From Undibacterium sp. YM2 (GTDB taxonomy: Bacteria; Pseudomonadota; Gammaproteobacteria; Burkholderiales; Burkholderiaceae_D), in assembly GCF_009937975.1 (NCBI RefSeq), contig NZ_AP018441.1, positions 5,332,001-5,396,000 on the forward strand: a stretch of DNA of 64,000 nt, written 5' to 3'. The notes under the pieces were generated by a model, which searched no databases, was not told the origin of the DNA, and worked only from the letters and a program-made list of their open reading frames with translations. This document shows positions 52,994-61,850 of this stretch, piece after piece. Position 1 is the stretch's first letter; every line of letters starts with the position of its first letter. The translations under genes and the position numbers were made by a program.

Positions 52994-53605
52994 TTATCTG
53001 CGCATGACTTTTTCAGATGGTGTCAGTGCTTCGATATAGGCAGGACGGGAGAAAATACGTTCTGCATACTTCATCAAAGGTGCTGCTGTCTTCGACAATT
53101 CTATACCGTAGTGATCAAGACGCCACAACAACGGGGCAACGGCCACGTCGAGCATGGAGAACTCATCACCGAGCATGTACTTGTTCTTGACGAACAAAGG
53201 TGCCAGCTGGGTCAGGCGGTCGCGAATTTCTGCGCGTGCCTTGTCCTGCACTTTGGCCGACGCGGTGTTCTTGTCGTTTTCCAGCGTATGGACGTGGATG
53301 AACAATTCTTTTTCAAAATTGAACAACATCAAACGGGCGCGGGCGCGTTGCAGCGGGTCTGCCGGCATCAGTTGCGGATGCGGGAAGCGCTCATCGATGT
53401 ATTCATTGATGATATTGGATTCATACAATATCAATTCACGTTCAACCAGAATAGGCACCTGACCATAAGGATTCATGGTCGAGATATCTTCAGGTTTGTT
53501 AAACAGATCAACATCGCGGATTTCAAAATCCATGCCTTTTTCAAACAGGACCAGGCGGCAACGTTGAGAAAATGGGCAGGTTGTACCCGAATAGAGAACC
53601 ATCAT
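52994..53605 (-). CDS. sspA: Stringent starvation protein A homologue
   Basis: A 203-residue glutathione-transferase-fold protein that binds RNA polymerase rather than acting as an enzyme. Family motifs: GTTCPFSQRCRLVLFEKGMD, DLFNKPEDISTMNPYGQVPILV, LYESNIINEYIDERFPHP and MLDVAVAPLLWRLDHYGI. In Beta- and Gammaproteobacteria sspA precedes sspB, as here, and in Burkholderiales both follow petABC. GGAA lies before the ATG. It sits about 150 bp after petC. Confidence 0.93.
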   Translation of the reverse strand: MMVLYSGTTCPFSQRCRLVLFEKGMDFEIRDVDLFNKPEDISTMNPYGQVPILVERELILYESNIINEYIDERFPHPQLMPADPLQRARARLMLFNFEKELFIHVHTLENDKNTASAKVQDKARAEIRDRLTQLAPLFVKNKYMLGDEFSMLDVAVAPLLWRLDHYGIELSKTAAPLMKYAERIFSRPAYIEALTPSEKVMRR

Positions 53606-53756
53606 TTTTATAGTTCCTTAGAAACGATCAGGGCGAGGAGCCAGTTTTGCGCACCTCACCCCAGGGATTACACGTCCGTTTACGACGGAGAAAAACGGAC
53701 GATCTCAAAAAATTCCGGGCCCATACTGTTAGCAGCGCGAGCCAGAAACCTTACAT

Positions 53757-54521
53757 TTATTTTACTTCTTTCCAGTACGATGCGTTCAGACGCCATGCCA
53801 GCGTAGCCAGCGTAGCAAGGAACAACAAGACCCAGACGCCCAGGCGCTTGCGTGTGCTTTGGGCTGGTTCGCCCATCCACTGCAGGTAAGCAACCAGGTC
53901 GCCAACGGCATTGTCATACTCTATCTTGTTCATGGTGCCAGGCGTTACAGTTTCAAAGCCAGCGAACTTGTGAACCTTCTTGGATTCATCATGCGGGTCG
54001 CTTTCTTCTACCATCTTGACGGTACGCGTACCTTGCAATTCCCACAGTACATGCGGCATGCCTACGTTAGGGAACACCATATTGTTCCAGCCAGTAGGAC
54101 GGGACTCATCCTTGTAGTAAGTACGCAGGTAAGTGTAAATCCAGTCTGCACCTGTGCCGTCACCAGATGCCTTGGCGCGGGCAATCACGGACAAATCAGG
54201 AGGTACTGCACCAAACCATTCCTTGGCATCCTTGGCGGATAAGGTGGCTTTCATTAGGTCGCCGACTTTTTCGCCAGTGAACAAGAGGTTTTGCTTGATC
54301 TGCTCATCTGTCAAACCGATATCTTTCAAGCGGTTATAACGCATGGCAGACGCAGAGTGACAGTTCAGGCAATAGTTGACGAACAGCTTGGCACCATTTT
54401 GCAATGCTGCCATGTCAGTAGAGCGGTCGGGTGCACGGTCCAGAGGGAAAGTGCCGCTATTGGCCAATACCATTGCAGGAGCAAATGCCAGCACAGCGAT
54501 CAGTTTTTTAAGTAATTTCAT
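53757..54521 (-). CDS. petC: Cytochrome c1 of the bc1 complex
   Basis: A 254-residue subunit with a signal sequence (about 1-21), the covalent haem site CLNCH (51-55), the family segment PPDLSVIARAKASG, the region NNMVFPNVGMPHVLWELQG that supplies the axial Met, and a C-terminal membrane anchor (about 232-250, KRLGVWVLLFLATLATLAW). It passes electrons from the Rieske centre to cytochrome c. The ATG at 54521 has AGGAA upstream. It follows petB by about 22 bp in the petABC operon. Confidence 0.94.
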   Translation of the reverse strand: MKLLKKLIAVLAFAPAMVLANSGTFPLDRAPDRSTDMAALQNGAKLFVNYCLNCHSASAMRYNRLKDIGLTDEQIKQNLLFTGEKVGDLMKATLSAKDAKEWFGAVPPDLSVIARAKASGDGTGADWIYTYLRTYYKDESRPTGWNNMVFPNVGMPHVLWELQGTRTVKMVEESDPHDESKKVHKFAGFETVTPGTMNKIEYDNAVGDLVAYLQWMGEPAQSTRKRLGVWVLLFLATLATLAWRLNASYWKEVK

Positions 54522-54543
54522 GCTTATTCTTCCTCGCTTTTTC

Positions 54544-55952
54544 TCAGTGCGCTGCAAATGTTACACGCTTGGGCACAGGCTTGAATGTACCCATACCGCT
54601 CCACCATGGCATCAACAGGAAGAAGCCGTAGTAAATCACTGCGCAAACCTGGGAAACACGTTCACCAGTAGGGGAAGGAGCCTGCACACCGAGGTAGCCC
54701 AGAGTAACGAAGGCAATACCAAAGACGATGTACACATATTTGTGCCAGTCTGGACGGTAACGTATGGATTTAACCGGGGAAACATCGAGCCAAGGCAGGA
54801 AAGCCAGGATCACGACAGAGCCGCCGAACAATACCACACCCCAGAATTTCGCATCGAGTGCACCAGGCATCATGCCAGCGACTGCTACCAGTGCAATTGC
54901 GGCAATTGCGATCTTCAGCAATTGTGGCAACTTGGTGGTCAGCCAGATCAGTGCTACATAAGCAACAGCTCCGGCTTGCACCACGTACAGGAACTCGGAA
55001 GTAGTTGCACGCAAGATCGAGTAGAAAGGCGTGAAGTACCAGGTTGGCGCAATATGCGGAGGCGTTTTCAGCGAGTCAGCCGGGATAAAGTTATTGTACT
55101 CAAGGAAGTAACCCCCATTTCCGGTGCAAAGAATACTACGAAACTGAAAATAGTCAGGAACACAGTCACGCCAAAAATATCGTGGAAAGTGTAGTAAGGG
55201 TGAGAAGGCACGCCATCAACAGGATGGCCATCAGGACCCAGGTTTTCTTTGATTTCTATACCGTCTGGGTTATTGGAACCCACTTCATGTAAGGCGATCA
55301 AGTGAGCAACCACCAGACCCAGCAAAACCAGGGGAATCGCAATAACGTGGAAAGAGAAGAAGCGGTTCAGAGTCGCATCAGACACCACATAGTCACCACG
55401 GATCCACAGGGACAGATCAGGGCCAATGAAAGGAATGGCACCAAACAGGTTAACAATAACCTGAGCACCCCAGTAAGACATCTGGCCCCATGGCAGCAGG
55501 TAACCGAAGAAGGCTTCGGCCATCAGGCACAGGAAAATCGCGAAACCAAACAACCAGATCAGCTCACGTGGCTTGCGGTAAGAACCGTACAGGAAGGCAC
55601 GGGTCATGTGCAGATAGACCACGATGAAGAAGGCCGAAGCGCCGGTCGAGTGCATGTAACGCACCAGCCAACCCCAGGGCACATCACGCATGATGTATTC
55701 GACAGAAGCAAACGCCAGATTCGCATCTGGTTTGTAATGCATGACCAGGAAAATACCGGTAACGATCTGGATAACCAGGACCAGCATGGCCAGGGAACCG
55801 AAGATGTACCAGAAGTTGAAATTTTTAGGTGCGTAGTACTTGCCCCATTGATCATTCCACAGCTTGGTCAGCGGGAAACGGGAATCGACCCAGTTCAAGG
55901 CCTTGTCCACGACAGGAGCGTCTGCCGGGAGTTTTTTCTCAACAAATGCCAT
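54544..55952 (-). pseudogene. petB: Cytochrome b of the bc1 complex, interrupted by a frameshift in a G-run
   Basis: The N-terminal frame (55952 to 55068) carries helices A-F, the haem-b histidines (VRYMHSTGASAFFIVVYLHM; FFSFHVIAIPLVLLGLVVAHL), and the Qo-site region up to FFAPEMG, then runs into a stop after 14 nonsense residues. The second frame, entered at the same point, restores GYFLEYNNFIPADSLKTPPH and continues to 54544 with the last membrane helices. Restoring one G in the five-G run (plus strand CCCCC, 55112-55116) gives an intact protein of about 469 residues. Its petA and petC neighbours are intact, so a sequencing or assembly error is the simplest explanation. The ATG lies 2 bp after the petA stop. 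Confidence 0.88.
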
Positions 55953-55954
55953 GA

Positions 55955-56569
55955 TTAAGCCTCGCCTTTCTCATCTTTACCGATGATGATTTTGGTGTCT
56001 GATAAAAACATGTGACGAGGCACATCCAGATTTTGTGGAGCTGGTTTGTTTTTATATACACGGCCAGCCAGATCGAAGGTCGAACCATGGCATGGGCACA
56101 GGAAGCCGCCTTTCCAGTCATCCGGCAGGGATGGCTGTGCACCTTCCTGGAATTTGGAGCTTGGGGAGCAACCCAGGTGTGAGCAAATACCAACGGCAAC
56201 CAGGATGTCGCTATGCTCTTTGCGTGAGCGGCTTTGCTTGTCGCAGTACTCTGGCATGTCCATGGTGTAAGGTTTTTCCGATTTTGGATCGGCAACCTTG
56301 TCTTCAGTCTTGGCCAGGCTCGCCATCATTTCTGGTGTGCGCTTCAGAATCCAAACTGGCTTACCACGCCATTCAGTCGTTTGCATTTCGCCTGGTTTCA
56401 AGGACGAGATGTCCACTTCCACCGGTGCACCTGCAGCCTTGGCACGCTCGGATGGCTGGAAAGTGCTTACCAGCGCACCTGCCGTTGCCAAGCCTGCCAC
56501 ACCACCCGCCGCGCAAGTGGCGACGAGCAAACCGCGACGGCCGGAATCGACCTGCTTTTCGATACTCAT
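55955..56569 (-). CDS. petA: Rieske iron-sulfur subunit of the bc1 complex
   Basis: A 204-residue subunit with a twin-arginine membrane anchor (SGRRGLLVATCAAGGVAG, about 9-26) and a Rieske domain whose [2Fe-2S] ligands lie in CSHLGC and CPCHGS, with the GPAPxNL-like PAPQNL loop near the C-terminus. It takes electrons from ubiquinol to cytochrome c1. Tat export is consistent with the tatABC genes in this window. It is the first gene of petABC; a candidate promoter lies at 56634-56662. Confidence 0.95.
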   Translation of the reverse strand: MSIEKQVDSGRRGLLVATCAAGGVAGLATAGALVSTFQPSERAKAAGAPVEVDISSLKPGEMQTTEWRGKPVWILKRTPEMMASLAKTEDKVADPKSEKPYTMDMPEYCDKQSRSRKEHSDILVAVGICSHLGCSPSSKFQEGAQPSLPDDWKGGFLCPCHGSTFDLAGRVYKNKPAPQNLDVPRHMFLSDTKIIIGKDEKGEA

Positions 56570-56969
56570 ACCAACCCCAATCTGTCAATAATCAAAAACT
56601 GATGAAGCAAAACCCAGCTTCTAGCAACCTTAAATTATAAATGACCCGGATATGGTTTTAAAGAAAAAGATATCCGAAACGCCAACTTGCTGGCATTTTT
56701 CAACAATTCAAGCCCGAAATACAAGTTCAGGCTGGTCGCAATGCCGCTTTGAGCACAAAATCATAGGCAATAATAAATATTTAAGGCTGGAGAGAAAACA
56801 AAATTGACAAAAAACTGCAGGCTTTTCCCCTGCTTTGGGCATTAAAATCGGGATAATTACATTTTGTGCATGCATTTTTGTCGTTTATTCTGCATCACAA
56901 TGAGGTATTTATCTGCGCCTCATGATCTGTTTATGATTTATTTACCAGCTTCTCACCCGGAGAATTTCT
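56570..56969. other. 400-bp divergent gap between petA and mscL
   Basis: AT-rich and non-coding. On the minus strand a promoter for petABC can be proposed (56634-56662). On the plus strand TTGACA occurs at 56804-56809 without a good -10 at 16-18 bp, and a small GCAGG / CCTGC hairpin lies at about 56817-56833. I see no RNA gene or conserved leader. Confidence 0.5.
56634..56662 (-). promoter_or_regulatory. Candidate sigma-70 promoter of petABC
   Basis: On the minus strand TTTAAA (56657-56662) is followed by a 17-bp spacer and a perfect TATAAT (56634-56639), 65 bp upstream of the petA ATG. Confidence 0.45.
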
Positions 56970-57389
56970 ATGTCCATGTTGCATGAATTTAAAACCTTTA
57001 TCAGCCGCGGCAACGTCGTTGATCTGGCTGTCGGCGTCATCATTGGTGCTGCCTTTGGCAAAATCGTTGATTCCCTGGTAGGCGATATCGTCATGCCTGT
57101 CATTGGCCGCATCGTTGGCGGACTGGACTTTTCAAATTACTACATACCGCTGAATGGCCAGGGCACGCACCTGGTGCTGGCGGAAGCCAAAAAAGCTGGC
57201 GGCGTTATCGCTTATGGTAATTTTGTGACGGTCAGCGTAGGTTTCGTTATCCTGGCGTTTGTGATTTTCCAGATGGTCAAACTGGTCAATGCCCTCAAAA
57301 AGGCAGAACCGGCACCGGAACCTGCGCCAGAAGTCACACCTGAAGATGTGTTGCTGTTGCGCGAGATCAGGGACGCTTTAAGGAAGTGA
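56970..57389 (+). CDS. mscL: Large-conductance mechanosensitive channel
   Basis: A 139-residue channel subunit with the MscL signature in the first helix ([20 protein letters not shown], about 7-26), pore helix 1 to about 47, a short periplasmic loop ([12 protein letters not shown]) and helix 2 (about 85-108, [18 protein letters not shown]), then a charged cytoplasmic helix ([12 protein letters not shown]). It opens on membrane tension to release solutes during hypo-osmotic shock. CCGGAGA lies before the ATG. It is monocistronic. Confidence 0.96.
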   Translation: MSMLHEFKTFISRGNVVDLAVGVIIGAAFGKIVDSLVGDIVMPVIGRIVGGLDFSNYYIPLNGQGTHLVLAEAKKAGGVIAYGNFVTVSVGFVILAFVIFQMVKLVNALKKAEPAPEPAPEVTPEDVLLLREIRDALRK

Positions 57390-57500
57390 TGCTATGTATC
57401 GCCCCAAAACCAGATGTTCTGGTGGGGTCAAAACAAATTGTCATGATCTGAAAGTGTGAGGGATTTCCCGCGTAAATTCATTTTTGGCTCATCACCAGAG

Positions 57501-57541
57501 ACCCATCCCCTCCCTACCCCTCCCCTTGAAGGGGAGGGAAA
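57501..57541. repeat. C/G-rich interspersed repeat, copy C
   Basis: ACCCATCCCCTCCCTACCCC followed by TCCCCTTGAAGGGGAGGGAA. It matches 41055-41100 except in the middle. It overlaps nothing coding and ends 10 bp before the Nif3-like gene's stop. Confidence 0.75.
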
Positions 57542-57549
57542 TTCTGGCC

Positions 57550-58311
57550 TCACACCGGATTATCAATATCCACAAAGCTGTGCTGCACCCCAAACGTGTC
57601 AGCAACGAATGCCCCCAGGCTCTGCACCCCAAAACGCTCGGTCGCATGATGGCCGCAGGCGATGTAGGCCACACCTGATTCGCGTGCCAGGTGTACCGTA
57701 GGCTCGGATATTTCTCCACTCAGGTAAACCGTGGCACCGGCAGTGATTGCCTGATCGAGCATGTTCTGGGCGGCACCTGTGCACCAGGCGACGCGTCCTA
57801 CAGGCGCTGCCGGATCACCGATCAGCAGGGGCTTGCGGCCCAGCTTGAGTTCTATATGCAGGGCCAGGTCAGCGAGGGTGGCGATAGCTTTGTCTTCCAG
57901 TGTCCCCATCCAGGCCAGATCGTTTTCTCCAAAGCGCCCGTCAGCAACCAGTCCCAGGCGGCGCGCCAGGCCTATGTTATTGCCCAGTTCTGCATGGTTA
58001 TCCAGCGGCAGATGATAGGCGAACAGGGAAATATCATTTTCCAGCAAGAGTTTCAGGCGGCGCTGCTTTTGCCCTATGACGCGCATGTCTTCACCGCGCC
58101 AGAAATAACCATGGTGCACAAGGATGGCATCTGCCTGCAATTCCACGGCTTTTTCCAATAATGCTAAACTGGCAGTCACACCGCTGACTATATGTTTAAT
58201 GGTGTTACGCCCTTCCACCTGTACGCCGTTTGGGCAATAATCACGAAAATAATTGACTTGCAATTCTTTTGCCAGGAATTGCGCTAATTCGTCCCGATTC
58301 ACTGATTTCAT
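57550..58311 (-). CDS. Nif3-like dinuclear metal-centre protein
   Basis: A 253-residue protein of the Nif3/YbgI family: NYFRDYCPNGVQVEG (about 20-34), VSGVTASLALLEKAVELQAD, the metal ligands in ILVHHGYFWRGE (about 68-79), YHLPLDNHAELGNN and the C-terminal ACGHHATERFGVQSLG. Family members hold two metals at a toroidal hexamer's inner face; the role is uncertain, sometimes called a GTP cyclohydrolase type 1-like protein. The ATG at 58311 gives the expected start. It is divergent from the DegS-like gene with only 13 bp between the start codons, so their promoters must overlap the opposite coding sequences. Confidence 0.9.
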   Translation of the reverse strand: MKSVNRDELAQFLAKELQVNYFRDYCPNGVQVEGRNTIKHIVSGVTASLALLEKAVELQADAILVHHGYFWRGEDMRVIGQKQRRLKLLLENDISLFAYHLPLDNHAELGNNIGLARRLGLVADGRFGENDLAWMGTLEDKAIATLADLALHIELKLGRKPLLIGDPAAPVGRVAWCTGAAQNMLDQAITAGATVYLSGEISEPTVHLARESGVAYIACGHHATERFGVQSLGAFVADTFGVQHSFVDIDNPV

Positions 58312-58324
58312 ACTGATTCTCACT

Positions 58325-59500
58325 ATGCGTCGTCTTTGGTTATTGTTTGCCCAAACTGTCACTGTCGGTCTGGCGCTCTGGTTCATTGTAACCACCTTGA
58401 AACCCGACTGGGTAAAAGCTGGCTATAACAGCAGACAAACCCAGACCCTGAATGCCGGTGCCATCGTCAAGGAAGCGCCTGCCAACAGCGTCCCCGCGCA
58501 AAGCTCGTATGGCGCTGCTGCGAAGCGGGCCATGCCCTCGGTGGTGAATATCTTCACCTCGAAAGAAGTACGTCAGCGCCGCAATCCACTGTTGAATGAC
58601 CCCTTCCTCAGACGTTTCTTTGGCGACCAGCAAAACCCGCAGGCCGAGCGCCTGTCCAGCCTGGGCTCGGGCGTCATTGTCAGCCCTGAAGGTTACATCC
58701 TGACGAATAACCATGTGGTGGAAGCAGCCGACGATATTGAAGTTGCCCTCGCGGATGGCCGCAAGGCCAGTGCCAAGATAGTCGGCACCGACCCGGAAAC
58801 TGATCTGGCCGTCATCAAGATCAATTTGCCGGACTTGCCTGCGATTACCCTGGGCCGCTCTGACACGGCCAGTGTAGGCGATGTAGTGCTCGCGATTGGC
58901 AATCCTTTTGGCGTCGGCCAGACCGTGACCATGGGCATTATCTCTGCGCTGGGGCGCAATAACCTGACTGACAATGCCTTTGAAAACTTTATCCAGACAG
59001 ATGCGGCCGTTAACCCTGGCAACTCTGGTGGCGCACTGGTGGATGTGAATGGCAATTTGCTTGGCGTGAATACAGCAATTTACTCACAGACCGGCGGTTC
59101 GGTAGGCATAGGCTTTGCGATACCGGCAAGCACGGTCAAGCAGGTCATGGAATCCATCATCACCAATGGCCACGTCGTGCGCGGCTGGATAGGTGTGGAA
59201 CCGCAGGACATCACGCCTGAGCTGGCCGACAGCTTTGGTCTGAAACAGAAATCCGGTGCCATCATCGCTGGTGTCATACGCGGCGGCCCGGCTGACAAGG
59301 CAGGCATGAAGCCTGGCGACATCCTGATTGCGATTGAAGGCAAGCCAGTCGGCAACACCACCCAGATGCTGAACCTAGTGGCACAGCTGAAGCCTGGCAA
59401 CAAAGCCAAAGTCACGGTTTTGCGTGACACCAAGGAACCAACACTGGAAATCCTGATAGGCAAGCGCCCATCAGCCCGTAAAGAAGAACCAAGGGAATAA
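58325..59500 (+). CDS. DegS/DegP-type serine protease, membrane-anchored, with one PDZ domain
   Basis: A 391-residue S1C-family protease with an N-terminal anchor (about 5-27), a trypsin-like domain with the triad His (ILTNNHVVEA), Asp (ETDLAVIKI) and Ser (NPGNSGGAL), and a single PDZ domain (about 285-375: IAGVIRGGPADKAGMKPGDI). One PDZ and a membrane anchor fit DegS-type periplasmic stress sensors; in Burkholderiales the gene is usually called a Do-like protease near tat and his genes. The ATG at 58325 fits the anchor. It ends 6 bp before the DUF2461 gene, with which it is probably co-transcribed. Confidence 0.92.
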   Translation: MRRLWLLFAQTVTVGLALWFIVTTLKPDWVKAGYNSRQTQTLNAGAIVKEAPANSVPAQSSYGAAAKRAMPSVVNIFTSKEVRQRRNPLLNDPFLRRFFGDQQNPQAERLSSLGSGVIVSPEGYILTNNHVVEAADDIEVALADGRKASAKIVGTDPETDLAVIKINLPDLPAITLGRSDTASVGDVVLAIGNPFGVGQTVTMGIISALGRNNLTDNAFENFIQTDAAVNPGNSGGALVDVNGNLLGVNTAIYSQTGGSVGIGFAIPASTVKQVMESIITNGHVVRGWIGVEPQDITPELADSFGLKQKSGAIIAGVIRGGPADKAGMKPGDILIAIEGKPVGNTTQMLNLVAQLKPGNKAKVTVLRDTKEPTLEILIGKRPSARKEEPRE

Positions 59501-59506
59501 ATACCC

Positions 59507-60181
59507 ATGCATTTGATCGACCTGCAAGCTTACTTATCCGAACTGGGCGACAACAATAACCGTGCCTGGTTTGTCATGAACAAACCGCGCTATGACATTT
59601 TGCGTGCAGAATTTTTACAACTGGTGACTGAACTGATCACTGAGATCAGCAAGTTTGATCCTGCCATCCTGGGGCTGGAACCGAAAAAAGCCTTGTTCCG
59701 CATCAACCGCGACGTCCGTTTTGCGCATGACAAATCGCCTTACAAGACCACCTTCTCGTCTTCCATCGTCCCTAGCGGGCGCAAGAAACCCAGTGAAGGT
59801 GGCGGGCCCGCTTATTATTTCCAGATGGATGGTACTGGCCGTCTGTTCTATGCGGTCGGTGAATACATGCCACCGTCAGACCGCCTGAAGGCGATACGCA
59901 CTCACATCGTCGCTGACCCTGATGGCTTTGCCAAGGTCTTGAAGGACAAGAAACTGAAAGCCCAGTTTGGTACCCTGCAGGAAGAAGGCAAGCTGCAACG
60001 GCCGCCCAAGGGCTTTGATGCCGACCTGCCGCATATAGAGCAGATCAAGCTGAAGAACTTCATGGTGTGGACTGAATGCCCGCTCAAGGGCATGGATACA
60101 GATGAATTGAAAACCACCCTGCTGACCGCTTACAAGAGCGCGATGCCGCTGGTAAGCTGGCTCAGGTCAGCTCCCGTTTGA
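59507..60181 (+). CDS. DUF2461 (TIGR02453) family protein
   Basis: A 224-residue cytoplasmic protein with the family motifs NNRAWFVMNKPRYD, LFRINRDVRFAHDKSPYKT and GPAYYFQMDGTGRLFYAVGEYMPP. The function is unknown; members are widespread and occur singly. AAGGGA lies before the ATG. It follows the DegS-like gene by 6 bp, and its last 15 bp overlap the end of the convergent tatC, so the two transcripts would be antisense at their 3' ends. Confidence 0.9.
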   Translation: MHLIDLQAYLSELGDNNNRAWFVMNKPRYDILRAEFLQLVTELITEISKFDPAILGLEPKKALFRINRDVRFAHDKSPYKTTFSSSIVPSGRKKPSEGGGPAYYFQMDGTGRLFYAVGEYMPPSDRLKAIRTHIVADPDGFAKVLKDKKLKAQFGTLQEEGKLQRPPKGFDADLPHIEQIKLKNFMVWTECPLKGMDTDELKTTLLTAYKSAMPLVSWLRSAPV

Positions 60182-60940
60182 TTCTGTCGAGTCAGGTGCC
60201 TGGGTTGCCCGTACAAACATGGGGGCAACCAGCAAACCCAGCTCATACAATATCCACATGGGCACAGCCAGAGAAAACTGGCTGACAATGTCAGGTGGCG
60301 TCACGATGGCTGCAATCACAAAGGCACCGACGATTACATAAGGGCGTATGGCCTTGAGCTTATCCAGCGGCACCAGGCCCATACGTACCAGCACCACCAC
60401 AACTACCGGTACTTCAAAGGTCACGCCAAAAGCGAGACACATGGACATGATGAAATCCAGATAGTTTTCTATGTCAGGTGAAACATTGATGGACGCCGGG
60501 GCAAATTCATTGATGAATTTGAAGACGCGGCCAAAAACCAGAAAATAACAAAACGCCACACCGCACAGAAAGAGCACGGAAGAGGAAATCACCAGCGGTG
60601 CGACCAGACGCTTTTCATGGGTATACAGGCCAGGTGCAACAAAGGCCCACACCTGATACAAAATCCATGGCAAGGCCACCATGAATGCCAGCAACAAGGT
60701 CACCTTCATCGGCACCAGAAAAGGTGAAATAACGCCCGTCGCGATCATTTTCGAGCCGGCAGGCAAAGACGCCAGCATGGGTTGTGCCAGAAAATCATAA
60801 ATCGCTGAGGGCCCTGGCCACAGCATCAGGATGCCGCAGGTGATGGCCAGACCATACATGGACTTGACCAGCCTGTCACGCAACTCAACCAGGTGCGAGA
60901 TGAAACTTTCTTCGGGAGCCTGTTCCGTGTGATCGCTCAT
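60167..60940 (-). CDS. tatC: Sec-independent protein translocase TatC
   Basis: A 257-residue inner-membrane protein with six helices. TatC features: SFISHLVELRDRLVKS (about 12-27), the conserved periplasmic FLAQPM and the MFVxLPxxxYQ-like MVALPWILYQVWAFVAPGLY with the following Glu (YTHEKR). It is the receptor for twin-arginine signals. The window encodes several candidate Tat substrates (petA, phoD, perhaps the dioxygenase-like protein). It is the last gene of tatABC and overlaps the end of the DUF2461 gene. Confidence 0.95.
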   Translation of the reverse strand: MSDHTEQAPEESFISHLVELRDRLVKSMYGLAITCGILMLWPGPSAIYDFLAQPMLASLPAGSKMIATGVISPFLVPMKVTLLLAFMVALPWILYQVWAFVAPGLYTHEKRLVAPLVISSSVLFLCGVAFCYFLVFGRVFKFINEFAPASINVSPDIENYLDFIMSMCLAFGVTFEVPVVVVVLVRMGLVPLDKLKAIRPYVIVGAFVIAAIVTPPDIVSQFSLAVPMWILYELGLLVAPMFVRATQAPDSTESNGS

Positions 60941-60984
60941 GCGAATACCACCAGATTATAAAAACGCAATGACATAAGCGAAAA

Positions 60985-61470
60985 TTAAAAGAAACTACCG
61001 CCAGAACGGGGATAGGCGCGGTGACGCGCCATTCTCGCCGACCCGGAGATAATGTGCTGGCGCTGGCCATGGCGGTTTTTATACCAGGCAGGCAAGGCCG
61101 AAGTACGAGCGAGTTTTTTACGGCGGAAGCTTTTTGCCTTGACCGCCAATTGCTCAGGCGTGGCTGTATGCAACATGGCTGTTTCAGTTTCCTGCCCCAG
61201 GTTGCGCAATTCCTGTTCAGTCTCTGACCAGGTCTGGTGTATGGATTGCTCTACATTCTGGGCGGCATCCTGTACATCTTTTTGCATCTTGCGCAATTCT
61301 TCGAGCTCGATTTCGCGGCTGACTTCAGACTTGACGTCATTGATGTAACGTTGCGCACGTCCCAGCAAAGTGCCAGCCATTCTTGCCACCTTGGGCAATT
61401 TTTCAGGGCCGATGACGATCAGAGCAACCACGCCTATCAAGGCGAGCTTGCTGATTCCCAGGTCTATCAT
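60985..61470 (-). CDS. tatB: Sec-independent protein translocase TatB
   Basis: A 161-residue protein with an N-terminal membrane helix (MIDLGISKLALIGVVALIVI), the Gly/Pro hinge GPEKLP and a long amphipathic helix (VARMAGTLLGRAQRYINDV) followed by a Glu/Gln-rich coiled coil (about 50-100). The C-terminal 60 residues are basic and of low complexity. TatB works with TatC in recognising twin-arginine signals. It lies between tatA and tatC in the usual order. Confidence 0.93.
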   Translation of the reverse strand: MIDLGISKLALIGVVALIVIGPEKLPKVARMAGTLLGRAQRYINDVKSEVSREIELEELRKMQKDVQDAAQNVEQSIHQTWSETEQELRNLGQETETAMLHTATPEQLAVKAKSFRRKKLARTSALPAWYKNRHGQRQHIISGSARMARHRAYPRSGGSFF

Positions 61471-61516
61471 GGGTAAAACCTACATAAAAAATCCAGATTA
61501 CCGGTAAAGAATGCGA

Positions 61517-61732
61517 TCACAGTTTGGATTTTTCTTTGGCTTCTACATCTATCGTGCTTTTGTCGGCAACTTGCTGTGAGCCAGCCTTGTCTTCTTCACC
61601 TTTGAGGCCATCTTTGAAACCCTTAACAGCTTTACCCAGATCAGGGCCAATATTGGCGATCTTTTTTGTACCAAACACAACAACAACGATAGCCAGCACT
61701 ACCAGCCAATGCCAAATACTGAATGAACCCAT
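61517..61732 (-). CDS. tatA: Sec-independent protein translocase TatA
   Basis: A 71-residue pore-forming subunit: membrane helix (about 4-20, [16 protein letters not shown]), the TKK hinge and the amphipathic helix with the FKDG motif ([17 protein letters not shown]), then an acidic, Lys-rich tail. It oligomerises during Tat transport. It precedes tatB by 46 bp. Confidence 0.95.
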   Translation of the reverse strand: MGSFSIWHWLVVLAIVVVVFGTKKIANIGPDLGKAVKGFKDGLKGEEDKAGSQQVADKSTIDVEAKEKSKL

Positions 61733-61850
61733 GATGTACTCCTTATGAGAGTCTTGCTCTCGAAAAATATGAATAGAAACCCGCGATTATCAAACCCAGC
61801 CATATCACAGTGTCAGCTCAACGTCTGTTCACTGTCGGTCATCTGGTAGA

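Noticed and set aside
55112..55116. Programmed -1 frameshifting in petB at the G-run
   Set aside because: Cytochrome b is not known to need frameshifting, the heptamer does not allow re-pairing of the A-site tRNA, and a one-base homopolymer error explains it.
56804..56809. TTGACA upstream of mscL as a -35 box
   Set aside because: No acceptable -10 hexamer lies 16-18 bp downstream.
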